A stretch of DNA of 64,000 nt, taken from the NCBI GenBank assembly GCA_021295155.1, contig JAJTJC010000035.1, forward strand, positions 620,001 to 684,000, given 5' to 3'. The translations under genes and the position numbers were made by a program. The notes below the pieces were generated by a model. The model did no database searches and was not told the DNA's origin. It saw only the letters and a list, made by a program, of their open reading frames with translations. The stretch's first letter is position 1. Each line of letters begins with the position of its first letter. Of the stretch, positions 44,901 through 53,199 are shown one piece after another. Source of the DNA: Flavobacteriaceae bacterium D16 (GTDB lineage Bacteria > Bacteroidota > Bacteroidia > Flavobacteriales > Flavobacteriaceae).

Positions 44901-46594
44901 CCCTTAAACGTAAACTTTACATTGGGGTCGTTACTTTCAACAAAACCATCAAAAAGCTGGTCCTGCAGCAGTCCAGAAACTTGTATATCCTGATATCTGT
45001 ATTTATTAAAATCCGCACCGTACACCTGTCCACTGATTTCCGTATTCAGGGACTCCCTTACAAAGCCTTTTCCTTTAACGTTAAAGTCAAGGGTGGCAAA
45101 GCCAAGGCTCGAATTACCTACAAATTCTCCGAGGTTAAAATCGATCAGCGAAATAAACCCGTTGTACTGCGCATTCTCAATCTCATCAATTTCTGTAAGA
45201 TCGAGGTCGGTATATATACTCCCCAGTCTACTGTTCAAATTTATCTGGGCATTCACCGAGTTGGTCGTGACTGTGCTATTCCCGCGAATGGTAAACTGGC
45301 CCAGCACTTTGGAGGGCTCCGGGACATTTTTGCCCAGGACATTTGGCATTAAGGCCCTCAGCTGATAATAGCTTGTGGTTATATTCCGGATATTAGCATC
45401 CATCCTGAAGGGCGCTTTGGAATCAAAGAGGTTATTAAAGGAAAAATTGCCTCGTATCCCTGTGGCATCACTGCTGAGAAAGAGGTTCTCTATAGACAAT
45501 TGGTTCAGGGTACCACTGAGATCTGCGGCCAGTTCAACGGTTTTGCCATTTCCGAATTGAGGATACAGCAGGTTGACCTCATCCAGACTCAAACTGGCTT
45601 CCGTGAATTGGGCAGTCAGATTAACCTTGTTTTCAAAATCGGCCAAATCCTCGCGCGCATAGTCAAAGACCAGATTTCCTTTGAGCTCAGAACCGGTTGT
45701 CTTCAGGCTGAGGGTGTCAAACCGCATCCTTTCACGGGAATATTTAAAGTTGGTGGCGAGTTTTTCTACGTCTATCCCAAATTGGCTTTTAAAGGAAAGT
45801 TCCCTGATGTCGGTTGATACATCGGGTCCCAGGATCAGAAAATCCCCTGCTTCAATATTGAGTTGATTGAAATCCAGGATGGTGGCATCCTCCCTGTTTT
45901 CGTCTATCAGTTGAAATCGACTGTTGGCTATTTCTACATCTGACGAAGACAAAAGAAAGGGTGGCGTTCCAGGCTTACGAGGCTGATTGTCGTCCAGCTT
46001 GGCTACAAAAACGTCCAGATTGCTATTGGGGGCATCCTTATAGGTGTGGTGTTTAAAATTCAATCCGGATATTTCAATATCCCCAAACTCCAGTGTTCCG
46101 TTTACAAGATTGCGAATGCTTAATACCGAAGTGGTCAATTCTTCAACAAAAAAGAGGGTGTCTTTTTGATAATCCTCAACGTAGACATTATTCAACGAAG
46201 TATTCCAGCTAATCAATGAAACCCGCAACCGGTCAATATTGATATTGGTTCCATACTCCTTATTCAAAGTATCCGTAGCGTATCTGGCCAGGCGAGTCTG
46301 GACTGGTGGAAGGGAGAAAATAATTGTCCCTATTACACAAAGTAACAGGAGGGCCAGGAGGGTCCGAACAAGTATTTTTCTCAGTTTCTTGATAGGTCTA
46401 TATGTTTTACCTTTGTACGACCAATTTTTGTTCCAAAAGCGTGCAAAATCAAAATATTTATATCCTGGCCATTGAATCGTCCTGTGATGATACTTCAGCA
46501 GCTGTTTTATGCAACGATGAAGTACTGAGCAATATAGTTGCCACACAAAAAATTCACGAGGAGTATGGCGGGGTGATCCCGGAACTTGCTTCAC
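41927..46594 (-). CDS. TamB-like translocation/assembly or lipid-transport protein
   Basis: Very large periplasm-spanning AsmA/TamB-type protein with a C-terminal TamB (DUF490) domain. It is up to 1555 residues. One membrane segment (about 72-95, RTLLALLLLCVIGTIIF) is followed by long beta-rich sequence (groove-like) and the C-terminal region with GTGEGLLLIEINTNGKFNMF and YEVDFSSFRELMKRVFG. TamB proteins link inner and outer membranes for lipid or protein traffic. The only in-frame ATG ahead of the membrane segment is at 46594, inside the divergent tsaD gene, and no in-frame GTG or TTG was found between; the true start is thus uncertain, and the first 50-70 residues may be untranslated. Confidence 0.9.
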   Translation of the reverse strand: MKQVPGSPRHTPREFFVWQLYCSVLHRCIKQLLKYHHRTIQWPGYKYFDFARFWNKNWSYKGKTYRPIKKLRKILVRTLLALLLLCVIGTIIFSLPPVQTRLARYATDTLNKEYGTNINIDRLRVSLISWNTSLNNVYVEDYQKDTLFFVEELTTSVLSIRNLVNGTLEFGDIEISGLNFKHHTYKDAPNSNLDVFVAKLDDNQPRKPGTPPFLLSSSDVEIANSRFQLIDENREDATILDFNQLNIEAGDFLILGPDVSTDIRELSFKSQFGIDVEKLATNFKYSRERMRFDTLSLKTTGSELKGNLVFDYAREDLADFENKVNLTAQFTEASLSLDEVNLLYPQFGNGKTVELAADLSGTLNQLSIENLFLSSDATGIRGNFSFNNLFDSKAPFRMDANIRNITTSYYQLRALMPNVLGKNVPEPSKVLGQFTIRGNSTVTTNSVNAQINLNSRLGSIYTDLDLTEIDEIENAQYNGFISLIDFNLGEFVGNSSLGFATLDFNVKGKGFVRESLNTEISGQVYGADFNKYRYQDIQVSGLLQDQLFDGFVESNDPNVKFTFKGLADFRSAQSQFNFTAAVDYADFKKMNFIRDSVSIFKGVVNMNVVGSNLDDVAGEVNFTSTSYQNINDTYFFEDFQIVSSFDSDTLRTIEINSPDIITGYMRGNFKTRELGRLVQNSIGSIYTNYKPYEIAPNQEVSFNFKIYNKIVEVFFPDIQFGPNTFIRGDIVADEGDFKLTFRSPNIGAFQNELENIEVRIDNKNPLFNTFVSVDDISTVYYDLKDFNLINTTLNDTLFFRTEFKGGSEYNDSYNLNFYHTFNEEQKSVIGLKKSDISFKENTWVINREGNAKNKVIFNSSLDSITIEEMVMNNNNREQIRLRGQLADSTFKDLELQFKLVSLNKITPAIDSLKFSGEVNGTLNVLQKDNVYLPICNLDITDFGINGMDLGFLNVGIVGNRDLSEFDVFSQITDGGLEKFKLDGKVINEDPVPRADFVASFSDFDLSPFSPLGEGILTNIRGKLSGTTLVQGDIRNPDMDGLLTLDNAGIAIPYLQVDYRFDNGSAIRLDKQTFDFQNINLQDLAMDTRATLDGTITHDLFQDWSLDLNVDTNNERFLILNTEFEEEVLYYGTGFVNGKGRIYGPTKALTIKFDGSTAEGSSLKIPISDVASVGDYTFINFIEKDKSQTLDYERSLRDYEGLEMRFDLNVTPDAEVEIVIDQKTGSSLKGTGEGLLLIEINTNGKFNMFGDFVVVTGEYNYRFGGVIDKTFSVQPGGSIVWEGEPLEAQLNMEAVYSLNANPSPLLDNAGYTRRIPTDVIVKLTDELERPTIAFNIEFPGTSSIVKSELEYRLQDPTVEERNAFFLLAQGTFVNEGTGINRQAVTGNLIQTASGLLNQVLGGDNDKLNLGVSYEQGYLDPNDIQTEDRIGVTVSTQISDRVLLNGRFGVPVGGVSETVVAGDVEVQVLLNEEGTLRAKIFNRENEIRQFLADQVGYTQGVGLSYEVDFSSFRELMKRVFGSKKPPPEEKEPEVAPEQVMGKDSLIQFMPKSRVPKA
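46385..46415 (+). promoter_or_regulatory. tsaD promoter (-33/-7)
   Basis: TTTC at 46385-46388, then exactly 19 bases, then TACCTTTG at 46408-46415, which fits the Bacteroidota TTTG-N19-TAnnTTTG consensus with one mismatch in the -33 box. It lies 25 bases before the GTG start of tsaD. Confidence 0.6.
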
Positions 46595-47499
46595 GGGCGC
46601 ACCAGCAACATATCGTCCCCGTTGTACACCAGGCCCTGGCTAAAGCAAATATCGACAAAAAACAGCTATCCGCCATAGCATTTACGAGGGGACCGGGACT
46701 TCTTGGATCACTACTCGTGGGCACCTCCTTTGCTAAATCACTTTCACTGGGTCTCGGGATACCCCTGATAGAGGTAAATCACATGGAAGCACATATCCTT
46801 TCTCATTATATACGAGAAAAAGGCATAAAACGGCCTGAATTTCCTTTCCTGGCCATGACTATAAGCGGAGGACATACGCAAATTGTCCTCGTTCGGGATT
46901 ATTTTCATATGGAAGTTTTAGGTCAAACACTGGATGATGCCGTTGGAGAAGCATTTGACAAGAGTGCCAAACTATTAGGCTTAACTTACCCGGGTGGTCC
47001 ACTAATAGACCTGTATAGCAAAGAGGGCAATCCAAAGGCATACCCCTTTCCCAAACCCAAAGTAGATGGATTGAATTTTAGCTTCAGTGGGTTAAAGACG
47101 AGTATCCTGTATTTTATTAAGAGGGAAGCGGCTAAAGATCCTCAATTTGTGCAGGATAATATCAAAGATATTTGTGCCTCCATCCAATATACCATCACGG
47201 AAATTCTGATGGATAAGTTAAAGAAGGCCGTCAAACAAACGGGTATTAAACAAATTGCTATTGGTGGTGGGGTTTCTGCAAATTCCGGAATTCGCAACGC
47301 CCTGGCCATGGCAGAAAAAGAACTGGGATGGAAAACCTTTATTCCCAGGTTTGAATATTGTACAGATAATGCCGCAATGATAGGGATTGTAGGATATTAC
47401 AAATATCTTAAGGGCGATTTTTCGGATCCATCCGTAACAGCGCTTGCCCGTTACCAATTAGGTGGCAACAGTCGGGTTAGGAACATTAAAAAGGATTAG
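46441..47499 (+). CDS. tsaD: TsaD, tRNA N6-threonylcarbamoyladenosine transferase
   Basis: Transfers threonylcarbamoyl from its AMP ester to A37 of ANN-reading tRNAs, with TsaB and TsaE. 352 residues from the GTG start, giving (M)QNQNIYILAIESSCDD, the usual flavobacterial N-terminus. An in-frame ATG lies 39 bases upstream, but it is ahead of the -7 box. Typical motifs: SSCDDTSAAV, GVIPELASRAHQQHIVP, HMEAHILSH (metal binding) and SGGHTQIVLV; the ATP-binding GGGVSAN appears near residue 260. The N-terminal coding region overlaps on the opposite strand the 5' end of the TamB-like ORF. Confidence 0.96.
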   Translation: MQNQNIYILAIESSCDDTSAAVLCNDEVLSNIVATQKIHEEYGGVIPELASRAHQQHIVPVVHQALAKANIDKKQLSAIAFTRGPGLLGSLLVGTSFAKSLSLGLGIPLIEVNHMEAHILSHYIREKGIKRPEFPFLAMTISGGHTQIVLVRDYFHMEVLGQTLDDAVGEAFDKSAKLLGLTYPGGPLIDLYSKEGNPKAYPFPKPKVDGLNFSFSGLKTSILYFIKREAAKDPQFVQDNIKDICASIQYTITEILMDKLKKAVKQTGIKQIAIGGGVSANSGIRNALAMAEKELGWKTFIPRFEYCTDNAAMIGIVGYYKYLKGDFSDPSVTALARYQLGGNSRVRNIKKD

Positions 47500-47500
47500 T

Positions 47501-48208
47501 ATGCAACTATTTTACAACGCTTCTCTGGACCACAGTGCTAAGCAATTTGTCTTCAATGAAGAAGAAAGTCGGCATATCGTTAAGGTTTTGCGTAAAAAGC
47601 CGGATGATCTCCTACAGATAACCAACGGCAAAGGATATTTATTCACTGCAAAAATCTTGTCTACAGATCCCAAGAAGTGTAAAGCCGCCATTGTAGAGAC
47701 CACAAAAAAGCACCAGAAAATGCACGAGTTGCATATGGTTGTAGCCCCGACCAAAAGCATGGATCGCTTTGAATGGTTCCTGGAAAAGGTCACTGAAATA
47801 GGGGTCAATGAAATAACGCCCATTATTTGTGAGCATTCCGAACGAAAGATCCTGAAAATGCCCAGGTTGGAAAAAATCATTCAAGGGGCGATGAAGCAGT
47901 CACTACGCACCTACCTGCCAAAATTGAATGAACCTATCAGCTACGAAGAGTTTATTAAAAATGAACATCAGGGGCTTTCATTCATCGCTCATTGCCACGA
48001 AGAAGAAAAAATGGAACTGATCAGGCGTGTGGCGCCAGATAAGGACATCACCATCCTTATAGGACCAGAAGGAGATTTCTCGGAAAGGGAGGTTGATCTG
48101 GCATATGCCAATGGATTTTATCCCGTATCCCTCGGTGATGCCAGGCTGAGAACAGAAACCGCAGCCATTGTAGCCTGTACAACAGTGGCGATTATCAACA
48201 GCCGATAA
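47501..48208 (+). CDS. rsmE: RsmE, 16S rRNA m3U1498 methyltransferase
   Basis: SPOUT-fold methyltransferase that modifies U1498 of 16S rRNA. It is 235 residues from the ATG one base after the tsaD stop; the open frame 13 codons upstream lies within tsaD. The N-terminal PUA-like domain has EEESRHIVKVLRKKPDDLL and TNGKGYLF; the C-terminal SPOUT knot has LIGPEGDFSEREVDLA and SLGDARLRTETAAIVA. Co-transcribed with tsaD. Confidence 0.95.
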   Translation: MQLFYNASLDHSAKQFVFNEEESRHIVKVLRKKPDDLLQITNGKGYLFTAKILSTDPKKCKAAIVETTKKHQKMHELHMVVAPTKSMDRFEWFLEKVTEIGVNEITPIICEHSERKILKMPRLEKIIQGAMKQSLRTYLPKLNEPISYEEFIKNEHQGLSFIAHCHEEEKMELIRRVAPDKDITILIGPEGDFSEREVDLAYANGFYPVSLGDARLRTETAAIVACTTVAIINSR

Positions 48209-48288
48209 GCTATCTGTCTGGATTGATTCTTACTTCAAATTGAAGACGCGTAAGAAGGAACCCATGTGGGTTTACCCTCATTTATCAT

Positions 48289-48296
48289 TACCTTTG
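48289..48296 (+). promoter_or_regulatory. -7-like box directly before the DUF4159 gene
   Basis: TACCTTTG fits TAnnTTTG and ends 5 bases before the ATG of the next gene, so a transcript starting there would be almost leaderless. No TTTG at -33 is seen. It may be fortuitous. Confidence 0.35.
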
Positions 48297-48301
48297 GAAC
48301 T

Positions 48302-48961
48302 ATGAAAAATAGCTGTTTTAAGGCTTTACTTTTGATTTTTATTGCGTTTGGTGCTTTTCAAAATGGCCAGGCACAGGAGGTGGCCATTTTAAAATATGGT
48401 GGAGGGGGCGATTGGTATTCCAATCCAACCGCCTTGCCCAATCTGATCGCTTTTTGCAACCAGAATATTGCCACAGCCATAAACGAAAAACCACAAACCG
48501 TGGCCGCTGGGGATGAGGCAATTTTTCAATATCCCTTCTTGCACATGACCGGGCATGGCAATGTGTACTTTTCAGATGAAGAAGCTGTAAACCTGCGTAC
48601 TTACCTGGTTTCAGGTGGATTTTTACACATCGATGATAATTACGGTATGGAACCTTATTTAAGGGAGGCACTAAAAAAAGTATTCCCAAACAAAGAATTG
48701 GAAGAACTGGCCGCCAACCATCCCATCTTTGAGCAATCCTATTCCTTCCCTGAGGGACTTCCAAAAATTCATGAACACGACGGGAAACGACCGCAGGCGC
48801 TGGGCCTCTTTCATGAAGGCCGGTTAGTCTTGCTTTTTACTCTGGAATCGGACCTTGGCGATGGCTGGGAAGATGCGGAAGTACACAATGATCCGGAGGA
48901 AGTAAGGCAAAAGGCGCTTCGGATGGGGGCTAATATTGTACAATATGCTTTTAAAAATTGA
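48302..48961 (+). CDS. DUF4159 domain protein, secreted
   Basis: A 219-residue protein with a signal peptide (MKNSCFKALLLIFIAFGAFQNGQAQ) followed by a single DUF4159 domain. The mature sequence shows a KYGGGGDWYSNPTAL start, a central FLHMTGHGNVYFSDEE stretch, GFLHIDDNYGMEPYLREAL and final DGWEDAEVHNDPEEVRQKAL. The fold resembles glutamine-amidotransferase-like domains of unknown function. It comes just before the transporter gene, three bases ahead, and after rsmE. Function unknown. Confidence 0.85.
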   Translation: MKNSCFKALLLIFIAFGAFQNGQAQEVAILKYGGGGDWYSNPTALPNLIAFCNQNIATAINEKPQTVAAGDEAIFQYPFLHMTGHGNVYFSDEEAVNLRTYLVSGGFLHIDDNYGMEPYLREALKKVFPNKELEELAANHPIFEQSYSFPEGLPKIHEHDGKRPQALGLFHEGRLVLLFTLESDLGDGWEDAEVHNDPEEVRQKALRMGANIVQYAFKN

Positions 48962-48963
48962 GC

Positions 48964-50064
48964 ATGACACCTAACATCATATCAAAGGGGATTTTAAGGG
49001 CGGTAGGAATTCTTACCGCCATTGTCTTACTCTGTTATTTCCTTTATCAGATTAGTTCCGTAATAGCCTATATAGCCATAGCAGTTGTTGTAGCCCTGAT
49101 CGGAAGGCCCATGACCCTGTTTTTAAGAAAGCGGTTGAAATTTCCGAATACCCTCGCCGTTGTGGTCACTATGCTGATGATGATAGGGGTATTAGCAGGC
49201 ATCATTGCCCTTTTTGTGCCGCTGATCACCGAACAGAGCCGTAATTTATCCCTTTTAAACATAGAAGAGCTGCAGGCTAGTCTCAATAGGCTCTATCAGG
49301 AAGTTATTCTATACCTGGGCGCGTCACCTGAAGAAGTAAACCAGATCATCAAAGAGTCTTCTTTGGGGAAGAATGTTATGGAGGGGTTTGACCTTGCCTT
49401 TATTCCCAATATCCTAAACTCGTTTTTCGGAATTCTCAGCTCGGTTAGTCTGGGTCTGTTTTCAGTGTTGTTTATCTCCTTTTTCTTTCTTCGGGACAGT
49501 AAATTGTTCCAAAAAGGACTATTGGTATTCATTCCACAAAACAAGGAAACTAATACGGTAAATTCCATTGAAAAGATCAATGGTCTACTCTCCAGATATT
49601 TTATTGGATTGCTGATTCAGATTCTTATTCTGTTCACCATTTATGTGATTGTTTTACTTATTGTGGGTATAGAAAACGCAGTGGTAATTGCCTTCCTCTG
49701 TGCCTTATTCAACATCATTCCCTACTTGGGTCCGATCATCGGTGGAGCCCTGATGATTTTTCTGACTATGACGAGTAATCTGGATGCCGATTTCAGTGCT
49801 GTAATTTTGCCAAAAACAGGTTATGTTTTAATCGGGATTATCGTTGGGCAACTGGTCGATAATTTCTTTTCCCAACCCTTTATTTTTTCCAATAGTGTTA
49901 AATCTCACCCCCTCGAAATCTTCCTGGTGATTATTGTTGCCGGCCTCCTTTTTGGAGTGGTTGGAATGATCATTGCCGTTCCTGGATATACCGCAATTAA
50001 AGTCATTTTAAAGGAATTTCTCTCTGAGAATGAGATGGTGAAACGCCTAACTAAAAATCTCTAG
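48964..50064 (+). CDS. AI-2E family transporter (PerM-like)
   Basis: A 366-residue inner-membrane protein with around eight membrane segments of the PerM/TqsA family, whose members export small molecules or act in transport of sodium/protons. Family segments GLLSRYFIGLLIQILILFTIY and the loop LCALFNIIPYLGPIIGG are visible. The ATG start lies 2 bases after the DUF4159 stop; a TTG two codons earlier overlaps it. The substrate is unknown. Confidence 0.88.
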   Translation: MTPNIISKGILRAVGILTAIVLLCYFLYQISSVIAYIAIAVVVALIGRPMTLFLRKRLKFPNTLAVVVTMLMMIGVLAGIIALFVPLITEQSRNLSLLNIEELQASLNRLYQEVILYLGASPEEVNQIIKESSLGKNVMEGFDLAFIPNILNSFFGILSSVSLGLFSVLFISFFFLRDSKLFQKGLLVFIPQNKETNTVNSIEKINGLLSRYFIGLLIQILILFTIYVIVLLIVGIENAVVIAFLCALFNIIPYLGPIIGGALMIFLTMTSNLDADFSAVILPKTGYVLIGIIVGQLVDNFFSQPFIFSNSVKSHPLEIFLVIIVAGLLFGVVGMIIAVPGYTAIKVILKEFLSENEMVKRLTKNL

Positions 50065-50071
50065 TTTCACT

Positions 50072-51238
50072 TTGAATAAAAATATTTTAAATACTGGTGT
50101 ACAGGATTTTATAAATAATTATAAGAATGCTGACATCTTGTCAGTGGCGCTAAAAAAGAGCCCTTTCGCCTCGGTTAGCTCCCGAGAACTGGCCGAACAA
50201 ATAACTTCCCGAAAAAAGTGTGAAAAAAAACTCCCAACCTGGTTTAAGACCTCTGGGATTTTTTATCCGGGATCCCTATCTGTTGAGCAAGCTTCATCGG
50301 AACAGACTGCCCAATATAAAGCCAGTCTTGTGAGTGGAAAAACCCTAATTGACCTATCTGGCGGTATGGGAGTGGACAGTTACTATTTCAGCCAACAAAT
50401 TGATCAGTTAACCTACTGTGAAATTAATCCCTCCCTGGCAGAAATTACTGCTCATAATTTCCAGGTTTTGGGTGCCAATAATATTGACGTAAAGCATGGT
50501 GACGGGATGCACTTTTTGCATGAAAATAAAAAGACCTACGATTGGATTTATGTGGATCCTGCAAGGAGGGGAAAACAGAAGCAACGCGTCTTTCGACTGG
50601 AGGACGGAAAACCAGATGTTATTGAACACCTCCAGTTACTCCTTGACCGTGCAGGGAAAATATTACTCAAGACAGCTCCTATGCTGGATATACAACAGGG
50701 GTTGAGGGATCTTCAAAACGTAAGTCAGATCCATGTGGTAAGTGTTCGTAATGAAGTCAAAGAATTGCTTTGGGTATTGGACAAATCCCAGGATAAAGAA
50801 CCAGAAATCATAACCGTCAACCTAAAAAAGGAAGAAAAGCAGGCGTTTACCTTCCTGGCCTCCATGGAAAAGGCAACAAGCAGCAGCTTCTCCAATCCCC
50901 TGCAATTCCTGTATGAACCTAATGCCGCAATCCTAAAGGCAGGAGCATTTAAATTGGTTGGTGAGCGGTACGGCCTAAATAAATTGAGTGTCAACAGCCA
51001 TTTGTATACTTCGGATAAGCGTATTGATTTCCCGGGGAGAACCTTTCACATCCAGGCTGTTTATCCATACTCCAAAAAACTTCCTTTCCGGAAAGCGAAC
51101 GTTGCCACACGAAATTTTCCAATAAAAGCAGATGCCTTGAGTAAAAAACACCGCATTCTCAGTGGAGGTGATGACTATTTATTCTTCACCAAAAACAAGG
51201 AGGACAAACTCCTGGTTATCGCCTGTACCAAAGCATAA
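50072..51238 (+). CDS. class I SAM methyltransferase with THUMP-like domain
   Basis: A 388-residue methyltransferase-fold protein, TTG start 7 bases after the transporter. The SAM-binding motif DLSGGMGVDS is at 94-103 and a YDWIYVDPARRGKQ segment follows, resembling the catalytic DPPR motif of RNA/DNA methyltransferases. The C-terminal third has THUMP-like character. Similar Bacteroidota proteins are annotated as class I methyltransferases and may act on RNA. No nearby partner tells the target. Confidence 0.82.
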   Translation: MNKNILNTGVQDFINNYKNADILSVALKKSPFASVSSRELAEQITSRKKCEKKLPTWFKTSGIFYPGSLSVEQASSEQTAQYKASLVSGKTLIDLSGGMGVDSYYFSQQIDQLTYCEINPSLAEITAHNFQVLGANNIDVKHGDGMHFLHENKKTYDWIYVDPARRGKQKQRVFRLEDGKPDVIEHLQLLLDRAGKILLKTAPMLDIQQGLRDLQNVSQIHVVSVRNEVKELLWVLDKSQDKEPEIITVNLKKEEKQAFTFLASMEKATSSSFSNPLQFLYEPNAAILKAGAFKLVGERYGLNKLSVNSHLYTSDKRIDFPGRTFHIQAVYPYSKKLPFRKANVATRNFPIKADALSKKHRILSGGDDYLFFTKNKEDKLLVIACTKA

Positions 51239-51253
51239 TGTAAAACAAGAAAA

Positions 51254-51982
51254 CTATGGGCATTCCCACCTAAAATCTGCAACAGCATCCCGGTAAGCAG
51301 CGGTGTAATTATAATGCCACCATTCTGTGCGAATGGACTGAAAACCATGACGTTCCATGGTTTCCTTCAATAATTTACGGTTCTGGAGTATCTCTTCGGG
51401 CAGATCGAAATTATCGTGATAGGCCCGTTTACCAAAATAGTCAAAATCTGTTCCCATAGCTAACTCCCTGCCTTTTAGATCTACAAGGCTAATATCTACA
51501 GCCCCGCCTCGATTATGGACGGACCCCTTCACGGGATTAGCCACATACTGTGGATTAGGTACAATTTCCCACATCTTATACTGCACCGAATTAGGGCGAT
51601 AACAATCAAAAAACAAGATTCTATATCCCTGCGCCATAAATTCCTCGTTGGCTGCCAGCAGCGCCTTAGCCGTTTTAACCCGTGTGTAGCACTCGGCACA
51701 TTCATACACCTGAGCCTTGAGGAAGTTGTTTTCTGTTGCGTATCGCAGGTCATAGGCAAAATCTTCGCTATAATCGGCCAGGCGGATAAAAGTAGTATCC
51801 GGCAGGGTATTTAGCTCAGGCGGCTGTTCAATCACCTCCTTCTCCTTTTTGGCTACAGTATCCAAAGTTAACACTCGTACAGGGGCATCTGCTGGCTTGT
51901 CTTTTCCCCTGCCATTTTCTTTGCAGCCAAAAGCAACAATCAATAGACCAAGCATTAACAACCTGCTATTAAGAAATATCAT
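51254..51982 (-). CDS. D-Ala-D-Ala dipeptidase, VanX-like lipoprotein
   Basis: M15 family zinc dipeptidase, 242 residues, with lipobox VAFGC (C20) and so anchored to a membrane on the periplasmic side. Zinc/catalytic residues of VanX/DdpX type are present: H156 and D163 in SVHNRGGAVDIS, E220 and H223 in TEWWHYN. It likely recycles or trims cell-wall D-Ala-D-Ala, a periplasmic version as in flavobacteria, not vancomycin resistance, since no VanA/VanH genes are nearby. Divergent from the GH130-like gene. Confidence 0.9.
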   Translation of the reverse strand: MIFLNSRLLMLGLLIVAFGCKENGRGKDKPADAPVRVLTLDTVAKKEKEVIEQPPELNTLPDTTFIRLADYSEDFAYDLRYATENNFLKAQVYECAECYTRVKTAKALLAANEEFMAQGYRILFFDCYRPNSVQYKMWEIVPNPQYVANPVKGSVHNRGGAVDISLVDLKGRELAMGTDFDYFGKRAYHDNFDLPEEILQNRKLLKETMERHGFQSIRTEWWHYNYTAAYRDAVADFRWECP

Positions 51983-52057
51983 GGATTCTGATTTACACTC
52001 AGGCTGAAAGATAAAGAATAAGCGAGTTGTATAGCAAAAAAACCCTACTTTACCAAG

Positions 52058-53167
52058 ATGGAATCAAGATCTTACCAAGTCTGTTTTATACGTATACTGC
52101 TGTGCCTCCTACCTTTTGGGGTTCTGGGGCAGGATCCCTGGATGCTGGATTTTGTCAAGCCCGCTCAAAATCCCATTATGAAGGCAGACTCCAGTTACAC
52201 TTTCAACTGCCCGGTGACCAATAAGTTGGTGAAGTGGCAAAAAGCAGATGTTTTTAATCCGGGTGCAATTGTCCGCAATGACACCGTATTTCTCTTGTTC
52301 CGGGCTGAGGATAACCCAAGGGCTATGCTGGGAGGACGTACTTCAAGAATTGGCCTTGCATACAGCACTGACGGGATTGATTTTGTAAAATATCCTGAAC
52401 CCGTTCTATTTCCGGATCAGGATGAATTTCAAAAATGGGATTTCCCCGGTGGTGTGGAAGATCCCAGAGTTGTAGAACTGGAAAATGGAACCTACCTGAT
52501 GCTTTACACCAGCTGGAACCAGGATGTGGCCCGTTTATCCTCGGCTACATCAAGTGATTTGGTCAAATGGCAAAAGCATGGCCCCGTTTTCAGGCAAGCA
52601 CACAATGGACAGTTTCTGGATACCTGGAGCAAATCCGGGTCGGTTGTTACCGAACTCAAGGACGGTCGTCTGGTCGCCAAAAAGATTGACGGGCACTATA
52701 TGATGTATTGGGGTGAATTATTTGTAAACCTGGCTACTTCCCTGGATGGTATTCAATGGAAACCCATACTTGATGAGCAAGGTGAATTATTAAAGGTATT
52801 TCAGCCTACGCTCAACGAATTTGATAGTCACCTTACCGAGCCCGGGCCGCCTGCGCTTTACACAGAAAATGGTATACTGCTATTTTACAACGGTAAAAAC
52901 CTGAATGGTGAAGGAGCCAGTACGGAGGTGCCTGACGGGACTTATTGCGGTGGACAAGTATTGTTCAATAAAGGCGATCCAACCAAATTACTGGCACAAT
53001 TGGAACAACCCTTTATCTGTCCGGATCTTCCTCATGAAGTTACCGGCCAATACCAGGCGGGTACTACCTTTATTGAAGGATTGGTGTTTTTTAAAAACAG
53101 CTGGTTCCTGTACTATGGCACTGCAGATTCCATGGTAGGCCTGGCCATAAGGAAACAAGATCCCTGA
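52058..53167 (+). CDS. GH130-like mannoside phosphorylase/mannosidase family protein
   Basis: A 369-residue five-bladed propeller protein of the GH130 type with a possible signal peptide (FIRILLCLLPFGVLGQ). GH130 motifs are visible: FNPGAIVRNDTVFLLFRAED, RTSRIGLAYSTDG, GGVEDPRVVEL, and GTTFIEGLVFFKNSWFLYYG. The family includes beta-1,4-mannosyl-glucose phosphorylases and beta-1,2-mannosidases; export to the periplasm would fit the hydrolase group. It starts a carbohydrate region with an oxidoreductase pair and SusCD to its right. Confidence 0.85.
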   Translation: MESRSYQVCFIRILLCLLPFGVLGQDPWMLDFVKPAQNPIMKADSSYTFNCPVTNKLVKWQKADVFNPGAIVRNDTVFLLFRAEDNPRAMLGGRTSRIGLAYSTDGIDFVKYPEPVLFPDQDEFQKWDFPGGVEDPRVVELENGTYLMLYTSWNQDVARLSSATSSDLVKWQKHGPVFRQAHNGQFLDTWSKSGSVVTELKDGRLVAKKIDGHYMMYWGELFVNLATSLDGIQWKPILDEQGELLKVFQPTLNEFDSHLTEPGPPALYTENGILLFYNGKNLNGEGASTEVPDGTYCGGQVLFNKGDPTKLLAQLEQPFICPDLPHEVTGQYQAGTTFIEGLVFFKNSWFLYYGTADSMVGLAIRKQDP

Positions 53168-53197
53168 AACACTACAGCGTATCAGGTCAAATTATTT
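53163..53197 (+). terminator. possible terminator after the GH130-like gene
   Basis: CCTGA/TCAGG arms (53163-53167, 53182-53186), 14-base loop, then AAATTATTTTTTT. The left arm holds the stop codon. The stem is short. Confidence 0.35.
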
Positions 53198-53199
53198 TT

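Noticed and set aside
51254-51982. Vancomycin-resistance vanX gene
   Set aside because: The protein is a lipoprotein without VanH/VanA/VanS/VanR neighbours; it is the general D-Ala-D-Ala dipeptidase family found in flavobacteria.
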